Positions 8,155 through 16,035 of a stretch of DNA of 39,850 nucleotides are shown piece by piece. Below the pieces are notes generated by a model. That model searched no databases. It was not told the origin of the DNA and saw nothing but the letters and a program-made list of their open reading frames with translations. Origin of the DNA: Sporosarcina sp. P34 (GTDB lineage: Bacteria > Bacillota > Bacilli > Bacillales_A > Planococcaceae); NCBI RefSeq assembly GCF_002743375.1, contig NZ_PDZC01000016.1, forward strand, positions 1 through 39,850, given 5' to 3'. Every line of letters starts with the position of its first letter. Position 1 is the stretch's first letter. The position numbers were made by a program, and so were the translations under genes.

Positions 8155-8361
8155 ATAAGTGGAGATGGCGGGACTCCAACCGTATCCTCGCAGGAATACT
8201 GTCAGGACAAGGTTTCAGAGGGGTTTTACTATCCTGAAAAAATCTTTGACTATGGTTTTTACTATGTTTTAAAAAAATGCTTACGGAGACGAGAATTCAT
8301 TATCTTAGATAACAATACAATTGCCCCAGTAAAACAACTTCTTCAGATGATCCAGGAATAG
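8155..8361 (+). pseudogene. 3' relic of an unidentified plus-strand gene
   Basis: The frame is open for 68 codons without a start codon, following an in-frame TAA. It reads YCQDKVSEGFYYPEKIF, DYGFYYVLKKCLRRREF and IILDNNTIAPVKQLLQMIQE before TAG. The composition looks coding, but I do not recognise the family. Confidence 0.35.
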
Positions 8362-8364
8362 CCA

Positions 8365-8760
8365 TCACTCTTTTATTGTATCTTTAATACGAATTATGTA
8401 GATGGATAGTCCAAATACTAATAACGTTAAAATATCATTAACCTTCGTATATAGATTTTGATGTTTGGCAATTACCTTATCAATTTCCTCTAAACTTTTC
8501 CCATCAAACAGCATTGGTTCATAAATACCTTTTAGCTCATAGCCCCTTGTAATTACAAAAATAATTATACCTACTATTAATAACATGAGTAATTGTTTAT
8601 TTGACCAACTAGATTTTAAAAAAACCAAACTTATAATTACAATAGTAAAGTAAATTTGCGGCGCTATTTCTCCTAAGATTCTATAAATCGTCAATAATAG
8701 TAACACAAATAAATATACTTTAATTAATTTATCTGGATTAAACATATCGTTCAATGTCAT
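8365..8760 (-). CDS. Hypothetical membrane protein
   Basis: A 131-aa protein with four likely membrane helices (about residues 13-32, 36-48, 54-70 and 108-124) and a charged loop (GKSLEEIDKVIAKHQNLYTKVND). It is very AT-rich. The start at 8760 (or Met-6, 8745) has no ribosome site, and the left end of the IS3 element lies only 22 bp upstream. The insertion has therefore probably removed the native promoter and ribosome site, and perhaps the true N-terminus. No family recognised. Confidence 0.5.
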   Translation of the reverse strand: MTLNDMFNPDKLIKVYLFVLLLLTIYRILGEIAPQIYFTIVIISLVFLKSSWSNKQLLMLLIVGIIIFVITRGYELKGIYEPMLFDGKSLEEIDKVIAKHQNLYTKVNDILTLLVFGLSIYIIRIKDTIKE

Positions 8761-8811
8761 ACTGGATCTATGTCAATATCCTGGACACAGAAATGTTAAG
8801 TCTTTGTCAGA

Positions 8812-8919
8812 AACGGCATCCATTCATGGATGGTCCTGTATCCAGCGAAACCAATCAAGAGAAAGCCCGCTCTTGACAGCTTTCGCTGGATACAGGAAGT
8901 ACAGTCCATGGATGTCGTT
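8812..8919. repeat. Long imperfect hairpin inside the IS3 element
   Basis: Three nested paired segments are seen: AACGGCATCCA (8812-8822) with TGGATGTCGTT (8909-8919, one G-U); CCTGTATCCAGCGAAA (8835-8850) with TTTCGCTGGATACAGG (8881-8896, perfect); and TCAAGAG (8855-8861) with CTCTTGA (8870-8876, perfect). It lies between the orfB stop and the left terminal repeat. It may be a transcription stop or a structured RNA of the element. Confidence 0.7.
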
Positions 8920-8970
8920 CCCGAAAAATGTGTAAGGAGGATGAATTGAAGTCCCAATGTCTGCCCGCGA

Positions 8971-9851
8971 TTAAGCAGCTTCCTGTCTGCACAGATCTTC
9001 TAATTGTTGCAGCGTTAAATAGTTAATCGCCCCATGGATCCGTTTCTGGTTGTACCATGATTCAATGTATTGGAAGAGGGCGAATCGTGCTGCTTCAAAA
9101 TCTATATAGGCTGTTTGATACACTTCTTCCTTCTTTAATGTGGCATGAAAAGATTCGATACATGCGTTGTCATAAGGGCAACCTTTTCGACTGAAAGAGT
9201 GTTCAATTTTCGCTGTTTTTACGGCTTTTTCAAAATCCTCGCTTGTGTATTGGCTGCCTAAATCAGTATGCAGAATCAAGCCATCATCCGGCTGTTGCAC
9301 ATCTATTGCGTTCGTTAATGCTTGTAAGACGAGCTCGGTTGTCATAGACTTAGAAAAGGGATAACCTACAATTTTCTTGGTATGTAAATCAAGGACGGAA
9401 GCCAAATAGCACCAACCGTTTTTATACGTGTGGATATACGTAATATCCGCAACCCATTTCTCGTTGATTGTCGTAGTTTCAAAATCTTGTTCCAGTAAAT
9501 TATCCCGTTCTTCTATTTGGCTAGCTGATGAAGCCGGACGGTATTTCTTCATGATGATAGATCGGTTTCCTTCTGTTTTCATGATGCGTTGGACACGTTT
9601 CAAGCTAACCTCGAAGCCTTCCTTTTGAGAAACTCATGGATTTTAGGCGCACCATAGCGGCCTTTACTCTCCGCATGAATGATTTTTATGCGTTCTAAAA
9701 TCGCCTCGTTCTCCATTGCGTGCGTTGAGTTCACTTTATGAAAGGATTGATAATACGTACTTCTGGGCACTTCGAGTACTTCACACAGGACTTGAACAGG
9801 ATGGTTCTCCTTTTCCTGTTCGATATGGTCGATAATCTCTTGGTCGGTCAT
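8971..9851 (-). pseudogene. IS3-family transposase OrfB, frameshifted
   Basis: The first part (9851-9600) carries the HTH_21 region (VPRSTYYQSF, KGRYGAPKIHEFL). It shifts frame within CTCAAAAGGAAGG near 9640; one extra A would give LKKEGFEVSLKRVQRIM. The second part has the integrase catalytic residues: D in WVADITYIHTY, D in ILHTDLGSQYTSEDF, and E in DNACIESFHATLKKEE. It then ends in the usual RIHGAINYLTL region. In intact relatives OrfB is made as an OrfAB fusion by -1 slippage at AAAAAATGA. The indel disables it unless it is a sequence error. Confidence 0.85.
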
Positions 9852-10108
9852 TTTTTCGCGAATATGGTCATAGCCTTTTTTAGGATTTCTACCTCCTGTT
9901 GAAGGCGAAGGTTTTCCTTTTGAATTTCTGCAATTTCAGCTAGTGTCAAACCACCTCCATTTTCAATCGGGGAAAGTGTTTTGATCCATTTGTAGATTGT
10001 AACTTCAGATACACCATATTCGCGGATGAGATCACTCACAGATGTGCCAGATCTGTAGAGTTTGACAATTGTTTGTTTGAATTCCTGATTATAACGTTTT
10101 TGTTTCAT
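9848..10108 (-). CDS. IS3-family transposase OrfA
   Basis: A protein of about 86 aa starting at ATG 10108 (MKQKRYNQEFKQTIVKLYRS), with GAGAGG upstream; a GTG at 10117 is in frame but too close to the ribosome site. It has a helix-turn-helix (VSDLIREYGVSEVTIYKWIK) and a leucine-zipper helix (LRLQQEVEILKKAMTIFAKK), as in IS3/IS911 OrfA. The frame ends GCG AAA AAA TGA, and orfB opens with the overlapping ATG in the -1 frame, the standard programmed frameshift arrangement. Confidence 0.9.
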   Translation of the reverse strand: MKQKRYNQEFKQTIVKLYRSGTSVSDLIREYGVSEVTIYKWIKTLSPIENGGGLTLAEIAEIQKENLRLQQEVEILKKAMTIFAKK

Positions 10109-10179
10109 TCCGGACACGTCCTCTCTATTTGTTAGGATAGAGACTTAACTAACTTGTGTCTATACATCTATACTAGCTC

Positions 10180-10215
10180 CAAACTGCTATTTATCTTTTG
10201 GTTGGGTTAATGTGA
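10180..10215 (+). pseudogene. Twelve-codon relic of a second lysE 3' end
   Basis: CAA ACT GCT ATT TAT... encodes QTAIYLLVGLM and stop, almost the same as the last residues of the intact LysE protein (GTAIYLLIGLT) with closely matching DNA. It lies 18 bp outside the IS3 right end. Confidence 0.6.
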
Positions 10216-10253
10216 GGGTTAATTATTGTTTAGGAATAGAAAAACAGATTAAA

Positions 10254-10302
10254 AGGCATCAGGTCCCGCCACTATTCTGAATTGCGTTGGAGCCTGGCAC
10301 CT
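10254..10302. repeat. Palindromic repeat, copy B
   Basis: The arms AGGCATCAGG and CCTGGCACCT (imperfect) flank a centre containing ACTATTCTGAATT, also seen in copy C. It lies between the lysE relic and the terminator of the beta-oxidation operon. Confidence 0.65.
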
Positions 10303-10322
10303 TACTGAATTATTTCTTCCTT

Positions 10323-10372
10323 AAAAAAAGACTGCAGACAAGCTTCAAATTTATGAGGGTTTCCTGCAGTCT
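10323..10372 (-). terminator. Terminator of the beta-oxidation operon
   Basis: The 9-bp stem AGACTGCAG / CTGCAGTCT has a 26-nt loop and is followed on the minus strand by seven T. It lies about 100 nt after the thiolase stop. The long loop makes it somewhat unusual. Confidence 0.65.
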
Positions 10373-10468
10373 GAGTAGATTAATTATGAGTGGTATTTTT
10401 CAAATTTCCATGAATATTCACACGCTTTAAAATTTTGCCATTACTCCACAAGATTGACTGACAGATTC

Positions 10469-11620
10469 TCAGTCTATGCGCTCAATGATTGTTGCATTTG
10501 CCATTCCCATACCTTCACAAATAGACAGTAGTCCATAACGACCACCCGTGCGTTGAAGACGATTCATGAGCGTAATCATTAATTTCGCACCCGTTGCTCC
10601 GATCGGATGACCAAGCGCAACCGCACCACCATCAGGATTCAGCTTTTCGGGATCAGCTCCAATTTCCTTCAACCACATGAGTGGAACAGGAGCAAATGCT
10701 TCATTCACTTCATACGTATCTATATCTTCAATTGTGAGTCCCGCTTTCTTTAAAACTTTTTGAGTGGCTGCAACTGGTCCGGTCAACATTAATGTCGGAT
10801 CTGATCCTACAACACTTTTTGCCACTATACGTGCTTTCGGTTTTAACCCTAATTCTTTCGCTTTATCTGCTGACATTATTAAAACAGCAGCAGCACCATC
10901 ACTCATTTGACTAGAGTTGCCGGCTGTAATGATACCGTCTTCTTGGAATACTGGTTTTAAATCCCCTAACACTTCTATCGTTGAACCTTCTCTTGGTCCT
11001 TCATCTTTTTCAAAAACCATCGTTTCATCATTATCCAAAGAAATCGTAATCGGTATGACTTCTTCATCAAAATGTCCTTCCGCTATCGCTTTAAATGCTT
11101 TATCATGACTTTCCGAAGAATACTCGTCAATCTCTTTACGAGTCAGTCCATATTTTTCTGCAACTTTTTCTGCTGAAATGCCTTGATGTACAATTTCGTA
11201 TTTGGATGTTAATTTCTTGCTAGGCTTTGATTCACCCACACTAGAAAACAAAGGAACGCGTGTCATGTTTTCTACTCCACCTGCAATGACGATATCCATA
11301 TCACCCGATGCAATAGCCTGCGCTGCGAAGTGAATTGCTTGCTGGCCAGAACCGCACTGACGATCCAAAGTGACACCAGGGACTTCAATCGGGAATCCCG
11401 CAATCAGTGCTGAGGTCCTAGCGATATTCATTGATTGCTCACCAACTTGCGATCCGCAACCCATAATCACATCTTCTACTTGCGAAGAGTAAATTCCTGT
11501 CTTTTTCACGAGTTCTTTTAAGACTGTGGCTGCTAATTCATCTGATCTGACAGAAGATAAAGCACCTTTTCTTCTTCCGACTGCCGTACGTACTCCATCT
11601 ACAATTACAACTTCTATCAC
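10469..11620 (-). CDS. Acetyl-CoA acyltransferase (thiolase)
   Basis: A 383-aa thiolase, normal length. The nucleophile is Cys-89 in LDRQCGSGQQAIHFA, the active-site His-338 lies in ALGHPIGATGAK and the second Cys-368 in ICEGMGMA; GGVENMTRVP and NEAFAPVPL are also present. It catalyses thiolytic cleavage of 3-ketoacyl-CoA, giving acetyl-CoA or propionyl-CoA, in the cytoplasm. The GTG start at 11620 has AAGGAG nine bases upstream. It is the last gene of a six-gene operon, 15 bp after the ligase gene, and closes the beta-oxidation cycle encoded by its neighbours. Chain-length preference is not visible. Confidence 0.95.
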   Translation of the reverse strand: MIEVVIVDGVRTAVGRRKGALSSVRSDELAATVLKELVKKTGIYSSQVEDVIMGCGSQVGEQSMNIARTSALIAGFPIEVPGVTLDRQCGSGQQAIHFAAQAIASGDMDIVIAGGVENMTRVPLFSSVGESKPSKKLTSKYEIVHQGISAEKVAEKYGLTRKEIDEYSSESHDKAFKAIAEGHFDEEVIPITISLDNDETMVFEKDEGPREGSTIEVLGDLKPVFQEDGIITAGNSSQMSDGAAAVLIMSADKAKELGLKPKARIVAKSVVGSDPTLMLTGPVAATQKVLKKAGLTIEDIDTYEVNEAFAPVPLMWLKEIGADPEKLNPDGGAVALGHPIGATGAKLMITLMNRLQRTGGRYGLLSICEGMGMANATIIERID

Positions 11621-11635
11621 TAGGATCGACTCCTT

Positions 11636-13177
11636 TTATTTAATCTCATTTTGTGTATCGCTACTGACCCACTCGCGCAATTGAAACTTCATTAACTTAC
11701 CTGAAGCATTTCGCGGCAACTCGTCTTGGAAAACTGCTTTTCTGGGGATTTTAAATGCAGCGAGATGCTCTCTACAGTAGATATCCAACTCTTTTAGATC
11801 GATTGTTTCATTTGATTTAGTAACAATGACAGCTGTTACTATTTCTCCCCATACGATATCAGGGGTACCGACAATCGCCACATCTGCGATTTGAGGGTGT
11901 CCTCCCAGAATATTTTCTACTTCTACGGAGTAGACATTTTCTCCACCCGTGATGATCATGTCTTTACTTCGATCTAAAATGTATACATAACCATCGTCAT
12001 CCTTCACACCGAGATCACCTGTGTATAACCATCCGTTACGTAAAGTTTCAGCTGTTTCCTGAGGTTTTTTGTAGTATTCTTTCATGATAGTGAATCCTTT
12101 TAGAATAAGCTCTCCTACTTCACCAGACTTAGCTTCACTACCATCGGGCAATACCATTTTGGATTCTGTCATCCACAAAGCATCTTTTCCAGCAGATCCT
12201 ATCTTGGTGATATGCTCTGCCGGTGTCAAATAGATACCTGAAGGTCCTCCTTCTGTCAAACCACACAGACTGTAAAAATTAGGCGATTTGAAGAAATCCA
12301 TGCACGCCTGAACCAAGGAGGCTGACATTGGCGCTGCACCATAGGTAAATCTTTTGATTGAAGATACATCATAACGATCTTTATCGGGATAACTTAAGAG
12401 TGCTGAAAATATGGTCGGCACTGCAAAAAAGTTTGTAATCTGATGCTTCTCGATATCTTTAAAAACCACTTCAGGGTTAAAATCACGATGGATCACATGC
12501 GTACCTCCTAATGATAGGCCGCTTAGTAGACAAATAACCAGTTGTGCTGCATGAAATAATGGCGCAATATGAATATACTTTTCTTCAGAATTGTATCCAA
12601 GCGTTCCGGTAATTGCCAACATGACATTGAGTGCACGTTGATGATCAAATAACGCACCTTTTGGATTCCCTGTCGTACCGGATGTATACAAGATATGAAT
12701 ATCATCTGAACTCTCTATTTCAGTTAAAGGATTAGTAGCATTTTTTGACAAGACTTTTTGTAGTAATAGACTTTCTTCTGTTTTGGGATTCTCTGTTACA
12801 ATTATTTGCCGAATCGCAGAAACGTTTTTTGCCGCCTTCACTACCACATCTTCAAATTCTGTATCACAGATGACCATCATACTATCAGACTGATCCATAA
12901 TATATGTTATTTCCCTTTCAACTAAACGGAAATTCATAGGAACCAATATGAAGCCCATTTTTATACAAGCATAGTAAGAAATAACAAAATTGTCGGAGTT
13001 CTTCATCATCAATGCAATTTTCTCACCTTTTTTCACACCCAGATTTGCTAAACCATGAGCAAGTTTATTTATTTCATTATTTAACTCTGCATACGTATAT
13101 GAACGATTTTCATAATATAAAGCCATTTTCTCTGGTCTTTTCGATGCGTTCTGCTCAAATAATTGTGATAAATTCAA
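11636..13177 (-). CDS. Acyl-CoA ligase (AMP-forming, FadD-like)
   Basis: A 513-aa member of the ANL adenylating superfamily. The ATP/AMP P-loop is YTSGTTGNPKG at about 164-174. The acyl-binding region YGAAPMSASLV, the motif SLCGLTEGGPSG, the hinge Asp region LYTGDLGVKDDDGYVYILDRSKDMII and the C-terminal catalytic lysine motif LPRNASGKLMK are all present. It activates a free acid to its CoA thioester at the expense of ATP, the entry step for the operon. TTG at 13177 is the start, with GGGGAGG eight bases upstream. The specific acid cannot be read from sequence; neighbours suggest a branched-chain acid. Confidence 0.93.
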   Translation of the reverse strand: MNLSQLFEQNASKRPEKMALYYENRSYTYAELNNEINKLAHGLANLGVKKGEKIALMMKNSDNFVISYYACIKMGFILVPMNFRLVEREITYIMDQSDSMMVICDTEFEDVVVKAAKNVSAIRQIIVTENPKTEESLLLQKVLSKNATNPLTEIESSDDIHILYTSGTTGNPKGALFDHQRALNVMLAITGTLGYNSEEKYIHIAPLFHAAQLVICLLSGLSLGGTHVIHRDFNPEVVFKDIEKHQITNFFAVPTIFSALLSYPDKDRYDVSSIKRFTYGAAPMSASLVQACMDFFKSPNFYSLCGLTEGGPSGIYLTPAEHITKIGSAGKDALWMTESKMVLPDGSEAKSGEVGELILKGFTIMKEYYKKPQETAETLRNGWLYTGDLGVKDDDGYVYILDRSKDMIITGGENVYSVEVENILGGHPQIADVAIVGTPDIVWGEIVTAVIVTKSNETIDLKELDIYCREHLAAFKIPRKAVFQDELPRNASGKLMKFQLREWVSSDTQNEIK

Positions 13178-13239
13178 AGTGTATTCCTCCCCTAAAGCGA
13201 TTTTTCTATCATTACTACCAGAATCCTTTTACTGAATTT

Positions 13240-14010
13240 TCAGCGTGGAGACATCCTTATACCGCCATCCAAACGGATTACTTCACCATTTATATATTCA
13301 TTTTCTATCATGAAAAGTACCAAGGAAGCATATTCATCAGGTTTTCCTAAACGCTTTGGAAATTCAACAGACTGCTCCAGCTTGTCAATGACTTTCTGGT
13401 CAAGCGTTTCTGCTAAAGGTGTGCGGAATAGTCCTGGCGCAATTGTATTGATTCGAATACCATGACCTGATAGATCGCGGGCCACAGGTAGTGTCATTCC
13501 TGCAATTCCTGCTTTACTCGCTCCATAAGCTGCTTGCCCCATTTGTCCATCAAATGCAGCGACCGAAGCTGTATTCACAATAATCCCTTTTTCTCCCGAA
13601 TCAGTTAACCGGTCATTCTTCACCATTTCCTGTGCAGCCAAACGTAATACATTGAATGTGCCGTTTAAGTTAATATCCACTACTTTTTTAAAATTCTCCA
13701 AGAGAGCAGGACCTGAGCGTCCTAATGTTTTTTGTGGTGTCCCTACACCTGCACAATTCACGCAGATATGTATGGCTCCGAAATGGTTCATCGCTTTTTC
13801 GATTCCTGCCCGTACAGACGACTCATCAGTTACATCGACGGTTGCATAGAATGAATTCTTTCCTAATTCATCACAAACTTTCTGAGCATTTTCTTCATTA
13901 ACATCAAAAATCATCACTTTCGCACCTCGTGCAACCAAATTTCTTGCTGTGCTATGCCCCAGTCCTGAAGCACCACCAGTTATGATGGCTACTTTATTAT
14001 TAATATCCAT
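13240..14010 (-). CDS. SDR 3-hydroxyacyl-CoA dehydrogenase (HSD10-like)
   Basis: A 256-aa short-chain dehydrogenase. It has the NAD-binding TGGASGLG at 11-18, Asp at the end of beta-2 (FDVNEE, favouring NAD), NCAG at 85-88, and the catalytic Ser-149 (NTASVAAFDGQ), Tyr-162 and Lys-166 (YGASK). The inserted segment GTPQKTLGRSG and the IAPGLFRTPLAETL block are characteristic of type 2 3-hydroxyacyl-CoA dehydrogenase (HSD17B10), which oxidises 3-hydroxy-2-methylacyl-CoA among others. Start ATG 14010 was chosen because GAGGAG is correctly spaced; GTG 14019 overlaps that site. It takes the place of a classical FadB/HAD dehydrogenase in this operon. Confidence 0.92.
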   Translation of the reverse strand: MDINNKVAIITGGASGLGHSTARNLVARGAKVMIFDVNEENAQKVCDELGKNSFYATVDVTDESSVRAGIEKAMNHFGAIHICVNCAGVGTPQKTLGRSGPALLENFKKVVDINLNGTFNVLRLAAQEMVKNDRLTDSGEKGIIVNTASVAAFDGQMGQAAYGASKAGIAGMTLPVARDLSGHGIRINTIAPGLFRTPLAETLDQKVIDKLEQSVEFPKRLGKPDEYASLVLFMIENEYINGEVIRLDGGIRMSPR

Positions 14011-14030
14011 TACGTTCACTCCTCTATAGA

Positions 14031-14819
14031 TTAATATCCTTTAAATACCGGTTTGCGTTTTTCGCTAAAAGCAGCCAATCCTTCCGCCATATCATACGTA
14101 CTTGTATGCGCTTTTAAAGATAGCAATTCTTGTTTTAGTGCAATATCAATCGGTTGCTCCAATCCATCGGCAACGAGCTGTTTCATCTTTTTAAGAACTA
14201 GAGGACTCTTTTCAGAAATTTTGTCAGCGATTTCTTGGACAACTCTTTCCAATCCTTCTGCCGGTACGACTTCTTGCACTAATCCATACTCTTTCATTTG
14301 TTGGGCACTTATAAAATCTCCCGTAAACAATAAATATTTTGCACGATTCACGCCGATCTTTCTCGGTAGTTTTACTGCACCCCCAGCCCCCGGCAGTACA
14401 CCAAAGTTTGCATGAGCATCTCCTATCTTGGCTTTTTCAGAAGCTATAATAAAATCTGCAGTCATCGCAATCTCCAATCCCCCAGCGAGAGTCAAACCAT
14501 TCAAAGCAGCAATCAGTGGCTTACTCAACTTTTCCAATCTGCCGTAAAGTGTATCCACTAAATCCAGTAGTGCAGGTTCTTTTGATTGTTTCATTTCTAA
14601 ATCATTTACCAGCTCTTTTAAATTGGCCCCTGCACAAAAAGCTTTTCCTTTTCCGGATAGAACTACTACTCGTACGTCCTCATCCCGTTCCGCCTGATCC
14701 ACTGCGTTTGCCACACCATACAACAACTCTTTGCCGATAGAATTCATTTCATCGGGACGATTTAGATAAATCCAGGCTGTTTGATTTCTTTTTTCATAGA
14801 TTACTGATTCACTATCCAT
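14031..14819 (-). CDS. Enoyl-CoA hydratase/isomerase (crotonase) family protein
   Basis: A 262-aa crotonase. The oxyanion-hole segments are GKGKAFCAGANLKEL and NGLTLAGGLEIAM. The first catalytic Glu (GGLEIAM) is present, but the position of the second (QPEI in classical hydratases) reads DAHANFGVLPGAGG. Crotonases with DxHA at this place exist and are usually annotated as hydratases, but the exact reaction is less certain. The expected role is hydration of 2-enoyl-CoA between the dehydrogenase and the SDR. Start ATG 14819 has GGGAGG upstream; the longer frame to 14861 overlaps the preceding gene. It is the third gene of the operon, 14 bp after the racemase-like gene. Confidence 0.9.
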   Translation of the reverse strand: MDSESVIYEKRNQTAWIYLNRPDEMNSIGKELLYGVANAVDQAERDEDVRVVVLSGKGKAFCAGANLKELVNDLEMKQSKEPALLDLVDTLYGRLEKLSKPLIAALNGLTLAGGLEIAMTADFIIASEKAKIGDAHANFGVLPGAGGAVKLPRKIGVNRAKYLLFTGDFISAQQMKEYGLVQEVVPAEGLERVVQEIADKISEKSPLVLKKMKQLVADGLEQPIDIALKQELLSLKAHTSTYDMAEGLAAFSEKRKPVFKGY

Positions 14820-14833
14820 TTTGCATCCTCCCT

Positions 14834-16018
14834 TTAATTGAAAACATCCGTCTTCTTCCAATCTTCAATTTGTTCTAAAGTAAAACCTGCACCCAATAAA
14901 ATTTCTTCGGTATGCACTCCCGCATCTACTCCTGCATGGTGGTAAACAGGATCGCCGGATGAAAACTTGATTGGAGAAGCTATTTGTGGCTGTGGAGTAC
15001 CATTCGATTGCGGTACGTCAACAATCATCTTTCTTGCTTTGAGTTGGGGATGATTGCAAGCTTCAGCAAAGGTAAGTACAGGTTCTACACATGCGTCAAG
15101 ATTCTGATTGAAGATTTTTAGCCATTCATCGAAATCTTTTTCAAGGAAACTATCCTTTAGCATATTTTTAAATGCTATCTGGTCTTCTTCTTCCTCGCTG
15201 AGCGCTTTGTGAATCCATTCCTCTTTACCCAGTGCCTCGCATATCGATTTCCTGAATTGTGGCTCTATACTCCCTACCGAGAAGAAACGATGATCTTTGG
15301 TTTCATAAAAGTCATAGAAGGACCCGCCATTCAACATATGCTTTTCCGCTTCAGGCTCTCTGTTTCCAGCAAGGTATCCTGAACCATGGAATGCATTGAG
15401 CGCAAACGTGGTATCTGTCATACTAATATCGATTGCTTGCCCCTTGCCGCTCCGTTCTCGAGAATATGATGCTGCCAATATACCAATAACCGCATGCATG
15501 GAACCACCCGCAATATCAGCTATTTGGATTCCCGCCGGTGCTGGTAATTCGTCTTTGCGTCTAGAATAATCCACCACACCCGCCACTGATAGATAATTAT
15601 TATCATGACCCGCCCTCATTTTATAAGGTCCTGTCTGGCCATATCCTGTGATCGAACAATATATCAATTTAGGATTGATTTGACTGAGCGATTCATAATC
15701 CAGTCCGAATCTCTTCATGACACCTGGCCTAAATTGTTCAATCACGATATCATACTCTTTGATTAATTCTTTAACAATCTCCACCGCCTCCGGTGATTTT
15801 AAGTTTAACGCCAACGACTTTTTCGATCGATTAAGATGTCCATGTGCAGCTGATTTTCCAAGTGAATCCATAGGCTTCATTTCTCTTACTAAGTCTGTTC
15901 GTGAAGGTGATTCTACACGAATCACCTTCGCCCCCATATCCGCAAGCATCATGGTTGCATAGGGACCGGGTAAAAGTGTTGAGAAATCAAGTATCTTCAA
16001 TCCTTGTAATATTCCCAT
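14834..16018 (-). CDS. CoA-transferase family III protein, alpha-methylacyl-CoA racemase-like
   Basis: A 394-aa protein of the CaiB/BaiF fold (LKILDFSTLLPGPYATMMLA, GAKVIRVE, NRSKKSLALNLKSPE). Residues used by alpha-methylacyl-CoA racemase are visible: His-138 in RAGHDNNYL, Asp-168 in QIADIAGG and Glu-239 in FYDFYET. AGHDxNYL is a racemase hallmark rather than that of formyl- or carnitine-CoA transferases. The enzyme would interconvert 2R- and 2S-methylacyl-CoA, so that both isomers can be oxidised by the S-specific dehydrogenase. ATG 16018 (MGILQGLKIL) was preferred over GTG 16030 because the latter overlaps AAGGAG. It is the second gene of the operon, 17 bp after the dehydrogenase. A CoA-transfer role to activate an acid remains possible. 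Confidence 0.85.
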   Translation of the reverse strand: MGILQGLKILDFSTLLPGPYATMMLADMGAKVIRVESPSRTDLVREMKPMDSLGKSAAHGHLNRSKKSLALNLKSPEAVEIVKELIKEYDIVIEQFRPGVMKRFGLDYESLSQINPKLIYCSITGYGQTGPYKMRAGHDNNYLSVAGVVDYSRRKDELPAPAGIQIADIAGGSMHAVIGILAASYSRERSGKGQAIDISMTDTTFALNAFHGSGYLAGNREPEAEKHMLNGGSFYDFYETKDHRFFSVGSIEPQFRKSICEALGKEEWIHKALSEEEEDQIAFKNMLKDSFLEKDFDEWLKIFNQNLDACVEPVLTFAEACNHPQLKARKMIVDVPQSNGTPQPQIASPIKFSSGDPVYHHAGVDAGVHTEEILLGAGFTLEQIEDWKKTDVFN

Positions 16019-16035
16019 TCTATCTGTCACTCCTT

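Larger units (their letters stand above)
8782..10162 (-). mobile_element. IS3-family insertion sequence (IS150-like), inactive
   Basis: An element of about 1.38 kb. Terminal imperfect inverted repeats begin TGGACACAG...TTAAGTC at 8782 and, on the other strand, TAGACACAAG...TTAAGTC at 10162. It contains orfA, a -1 slippery A6-TG overlap, and orfB with a DDE domain. OrfB has a frameshift near 9640, so no full transposase is made. The flanking bases do not form a clear target duplication. Unusually, about 190 bp lies between orfB and the left end, holding a long hairpin (8812-8919). Confidence 0.85.

Noticed and set aside
8941..9022. 24-codon plus-strand ORF (TTG start) behind AAGGAGGATG at the 3' end of the IS
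   Set aside because: Very short, antisense to the end of orfB and without homology that I recognise; the ribosome-like sequence is probably chance.
10163..10166. Target-site duplication for the IS3 element
   Set aside because: The bases outside the two terminal repeats do not match, so no duplication can be claimed.
14834..16018. Calling the family III protein a formyl-CoA or carnitine-CoA transferase
   Set aside because: The AGHDxNYL and FYxxYET motifs with Asp in ADIAGG fit alpha-methylacyl-CoA racemase better; a transferase role is kept only as an alternative.
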